Source of the DNA: Saccopteryx bilineata
Taxonomy: Eukaryota; Chordata; Mammalia; Chiroptera; Emballonuridae
Direction: 5' to 3'
NCBI RefSeq assembly: GCF_036850765.1
Contig: NC_089493.1
Location: 18,167,632 to 18,231,631 of the forward strand
DNA: 64,000 bases
The notes beneath the pieces were generated by a model that was not told the origin of the DNA, searched no databases, and was given only the letters and a program-made list of their open reading frames with translations. The position numbers and the translations under genes were made by a program. Below, piece after piece: positions 61,371 to 64,000 of the stretch; the stretch's first letter is position 1, and each line of letters begins with the position of its first letter.

Positions 61371-62859
61371 CAGTGGAGAGAAATAAAAGAATGTGAGACA
61401 CGCACTAAAAGAGATTGGGAAAACAAGGGAGGAGCAGAGGGGGAGAGCTGGTGAACTCTCCAGGTGTGCTAATACCTGGGCAGTCTCAGGGATGGGCTGA
61501 TTGAAGGATTACTCTAAAGAAAAGAGGACAATGTTTGAATGTCCAGAGTGCTTGCCATCTCTCTCCCAGGCTTTCTGGAAAGTGACAGTTTTCCATTTCT
61601 GCAGTCACCATTCAGCCTTCTCGTGAGTGAAGACTCTATATGTGATCCAGCTAGCGGGGTGCTGGAAAATCACTGGGTTACCCAGCTGGCTACTCTGCAA
61701 TACTCTCCCTGCAGTGTCTCCCAACCCAGGATAACTGTGAGACCAGAGGGAAAACCTGGACACCCTGCAATGTCATGGAGTGAATGACTGCAGTTTGGGG
61801 GACAGTGTGACCTCCAGAGCACCCTCAGCTGGGACAGGGCATAGGGAACTTCTCTATTTCATAGCGAAGCATGTTGATTCAGCTTTTGAAACCAATATGA
61901 ACTATTTGAGTTCCTCATTCTTGAAAAATAGGACATGTGTTTGGTTTAAAATATTTTAACACTGCTGTCACCAATACAAGTTCATCTCCCCTTTGATATT
62001 TAGGACTACGGATGGCACTGGAGGGCTAGGGAGAGATGAAAGTGGAGAGAGCAGAATAAACCACAGTTTTGCTTCAAGAAGTTTCACTGCATGGCTGGCA
62101 GCATTCTTCCCTAAAGGATTTCTAGAAAGCCACAGTGCCTTCCTAGAGGCAAAATGTCTGGGACCCAGCTGACAAAGGGCTAAGATCTCCTCACAAGGGG
62201 TTTAGTAGATGGATAAGGTTAGCCTATATGAACTTACTGGCTGATTGCTGATTCTTAACACAAATAAGACATTCTTAAATCATTTGTTAATATTTTTTAA
62301 AATAAATGCAACTGGAAATTTTATCTATTGTGACATTTTCAATCCATTATATTGTGGAGATTTGATATTTCCTTTTGTGAATTCCATACTTCATTGTCTT
62401 TGGTTTATTTTGTCTTCACTTTAAAAATAAATATACATTTAAAAATATTTAGTGTAGTTTTTCTAAAATGAATCTCTAGATACATGAGAGATAATTTCCA
62501 TCCTGTCTGGGATTTGGAGAATTCAAAGTAGGGACCTGAAACATATAATTGGCCCAAAGGAGTGTATTATCCAAGTTTTTTTTATGAATCAGAAGTAACT
62601 GTCAGTACAGTTGATACCGTATATTACTTTGTGATGCTGTTTGTCCTAGAGGACTAACTAAGGTTTCCTTGAAGCAGTGAATGCCCTTCAGTGTTATAAT
62701 ATGGAGACCAGAAAACACAAACCATAGTCACAAATGGGAGAAAAAGAATGTGCTGTATCAAATGCTGAGCCCATCTTTTATACATATCTTACTTTTGACA
62801 TGATCAAAGGAAAATTGCTATCATATGCTGGGTACAGCTTTTTCCCCCTTCCTCCTCCC
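61371..62859. other. Unique DNA, GC-richer in its first 500 bp
   Basis: 61430-61860 is less AT-rich and holds an 82-codon frame (61539-61787 plus) with no family resemblance. It could be an unrecognised ancient repeat. No gene called. Confidence 0.35.
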
Positions 62860-63110
62860 CTTCTGTAAGCACAAACTACAATCTTGAGCTGCACATGAGA
62901 CAACGTATGCATAACTTCAAAAGGCATATTGATCGAGTAATTAAATTAAAGCTGATGTTTGACATTGTGTACAAGAATTATTCCTTGACAGACAGAATAT
63001 TCTGTTTTCAGCTCACTGCCGTGAAGCTCCAAGGGAAAGTGAAATGAAACCTTAGCTCTGAAAACTCACAGGATGTTCAGAGCATTTTGAAAAGAAGTAA
63101 GGCTTAGGTG
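62860..63110. other. Candidate conserved non-coding segment
   Basis: Repeat-free, high-complexity, with homeodomain-like TAAT words ('gagtaattaaattaaagctg'). Inference from texture only. Confidence 0.2.
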
Positions 63111-64000
63111 TTTTCTTGTTAATTGTGTTTAATGATGGTGACATTTTCCATTCTCTATTTGTCTTAGCTCATAATATTCATTTACATTTAAAGAAATTAT
63201 TGGGCCTTGTAAGTAAACTCAATGGGAATAAAAAACATAAAGCAATAATATTTGTTGTAAAATAAAACCCTCTTATAAGAGAATTTAAAAAGCATCAGGC
63301 TAATCTGCAGATTTGTCCATTTCCAAGTCTTCTACTCAAACTGTACCAGAAGGAGAAAGAGGAGGAAAGCTCCAAACAGACATTAGTTGGTAATTAGCTT
63401 TGATCCTTTGTTAGTAGAAAAAAAGGCAGGTATGGTTTCTAAGGGACAAATAATATGGTATAAACTGTTAACAAGAGCAAGGACTTCCTAGAGCAGGAAT
63501 GAATGTTTAAAGTGTGTCACCTGGTGAAGAATTGAGGTGTTAGTTGTCCAGCCCACAGTAGGTCAATGTCTTCCAAAGGATAAACAGGGAAGCCACAATG
63601 GTCATGCCACCATGCCTTGTGAAAGTCATCAGATAAATCAGATAGCAGCCAAGGTAAAAGAAGTGTAAAAGCATCTTCAGGTGGCACCCTTGCCAGGAGA
63701 GCTACAAGAGGCGCCATATGAATCTTCAACATTGGAGAATAGCCCAGTCACATGGAAAAACAATGGGTAGAGTGTAATCGAACTCAGAACTGAGGACATG
63801 TAGAAAGGAGGACATGTTGTTCCATGGAATACAGAGTTTCCCCTCCTTTGAGCTGCAGGTTTAACCATTCTTCTAATGAGAACTGAGGCAGAGAAATATT
63901 ACAAAGAACCCCTCCTGTATTATTTATTTATTTTGCTGTAAGGAATTGAGAGGTATCTTAATATCTCTGTGTGTTTGAATGTGTGCCTGTTATAATATGG
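63111..64000. other. Unique DNA to the window end
   Basis: Two short overlapping minus-strand frames (63517-63732, 63677-63868) have no recognised family. No repeat seen. Confidence 0.35.

Noticed and set aside
1..64000. CRISPR array, phage, plasmid or bacterial operon
   Set aside because: No regularly spaced direct repeats, no dense coding and no ribosome-binding-site spacing; every repeat found is a eukaryotic transposon or simple repeat.

Overview
This is a 64 kb piece of a mammalian nuclear genome, almost certainly from a bat. It is AT-rich, has no operon-like gene packing, and is full of retroposons. The clearest host clue is a set of tRNA-derived SINEs of the bat (Ves-like) type together with recently active LINE-1. 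The long SINE form here (about 370 bp) does not look like the short Ves element I know from vespertilionid bats, so another bat family is more likely; this is inference from memory, not a database match. I find no host protein-coding gene, no rRNA or functional tRNA gene, and no CRISPR array. The window looks intergenic or deeply intronic, and nearly every long open frame lies in a transposon.

Layout. 0-7 kb: mostly unique AT-rich DNA with three SINEs (1-72 minus, 1540-1830 plus, 2694-3058 minus) and an antisense L1 3' end (6170-6642). 7.05-7.74 kb: a twin-primed (inverted) young L1 with a perfect 15-bp target-site duplication (TSD). 7.85-13.82 kb: a near-complete L1 on the minus strand, with 5'UTR, intact 297-codon ORF1, and an ORF2 broken only by one apparent 2-bp deletion; this is the only substantial coding content. 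15.7 kb: short SINE with a CT microsatellite. 19.8-24.7 kb: old L1 fragments in both orientations with a SINE inside. 24.9-25.6 kb: a SINE and a 164-bp young L1 tail, each with a TSD. 25.6-33.4 kb: unique DNA with ancient repeat remnants and a palindromic mariner-like MITE (31.25 kb). 33.4-38.4 kb: SINE, another twin-primed old L1, diverged L1-like DNA. 38.4-39.0 kb: a SINE nested in a SINE, each with its own TSD. 39-51.5 kb: unique DNA with simple repeats, one SINE (43.17 kb) and two stretches that might be conserved non-coding sequence. 51.5-59.6 kb: L1 3' ends, two non-autonomous hAT elements (52.66 and 54.58 kb), a GATA microsatellite and two SINEs. 59.6-64 kb: unique DNA with MIR-like remnants and a candidate conserved element.

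How the parts relate. The L1 supplies the endonuclease and reverse transcriptase that mobilise both L1 and the SINEs, and the poly(A) tails and 11-15 bp TSDs around several SINEs and short L1s are its signature. The DNA transposons are internally deleted and depend on transposases not encoded here. I found no previously undescribed biological system; the most useful observations are the structures of the mobile elements and three unexplained high-complexity unique segments.
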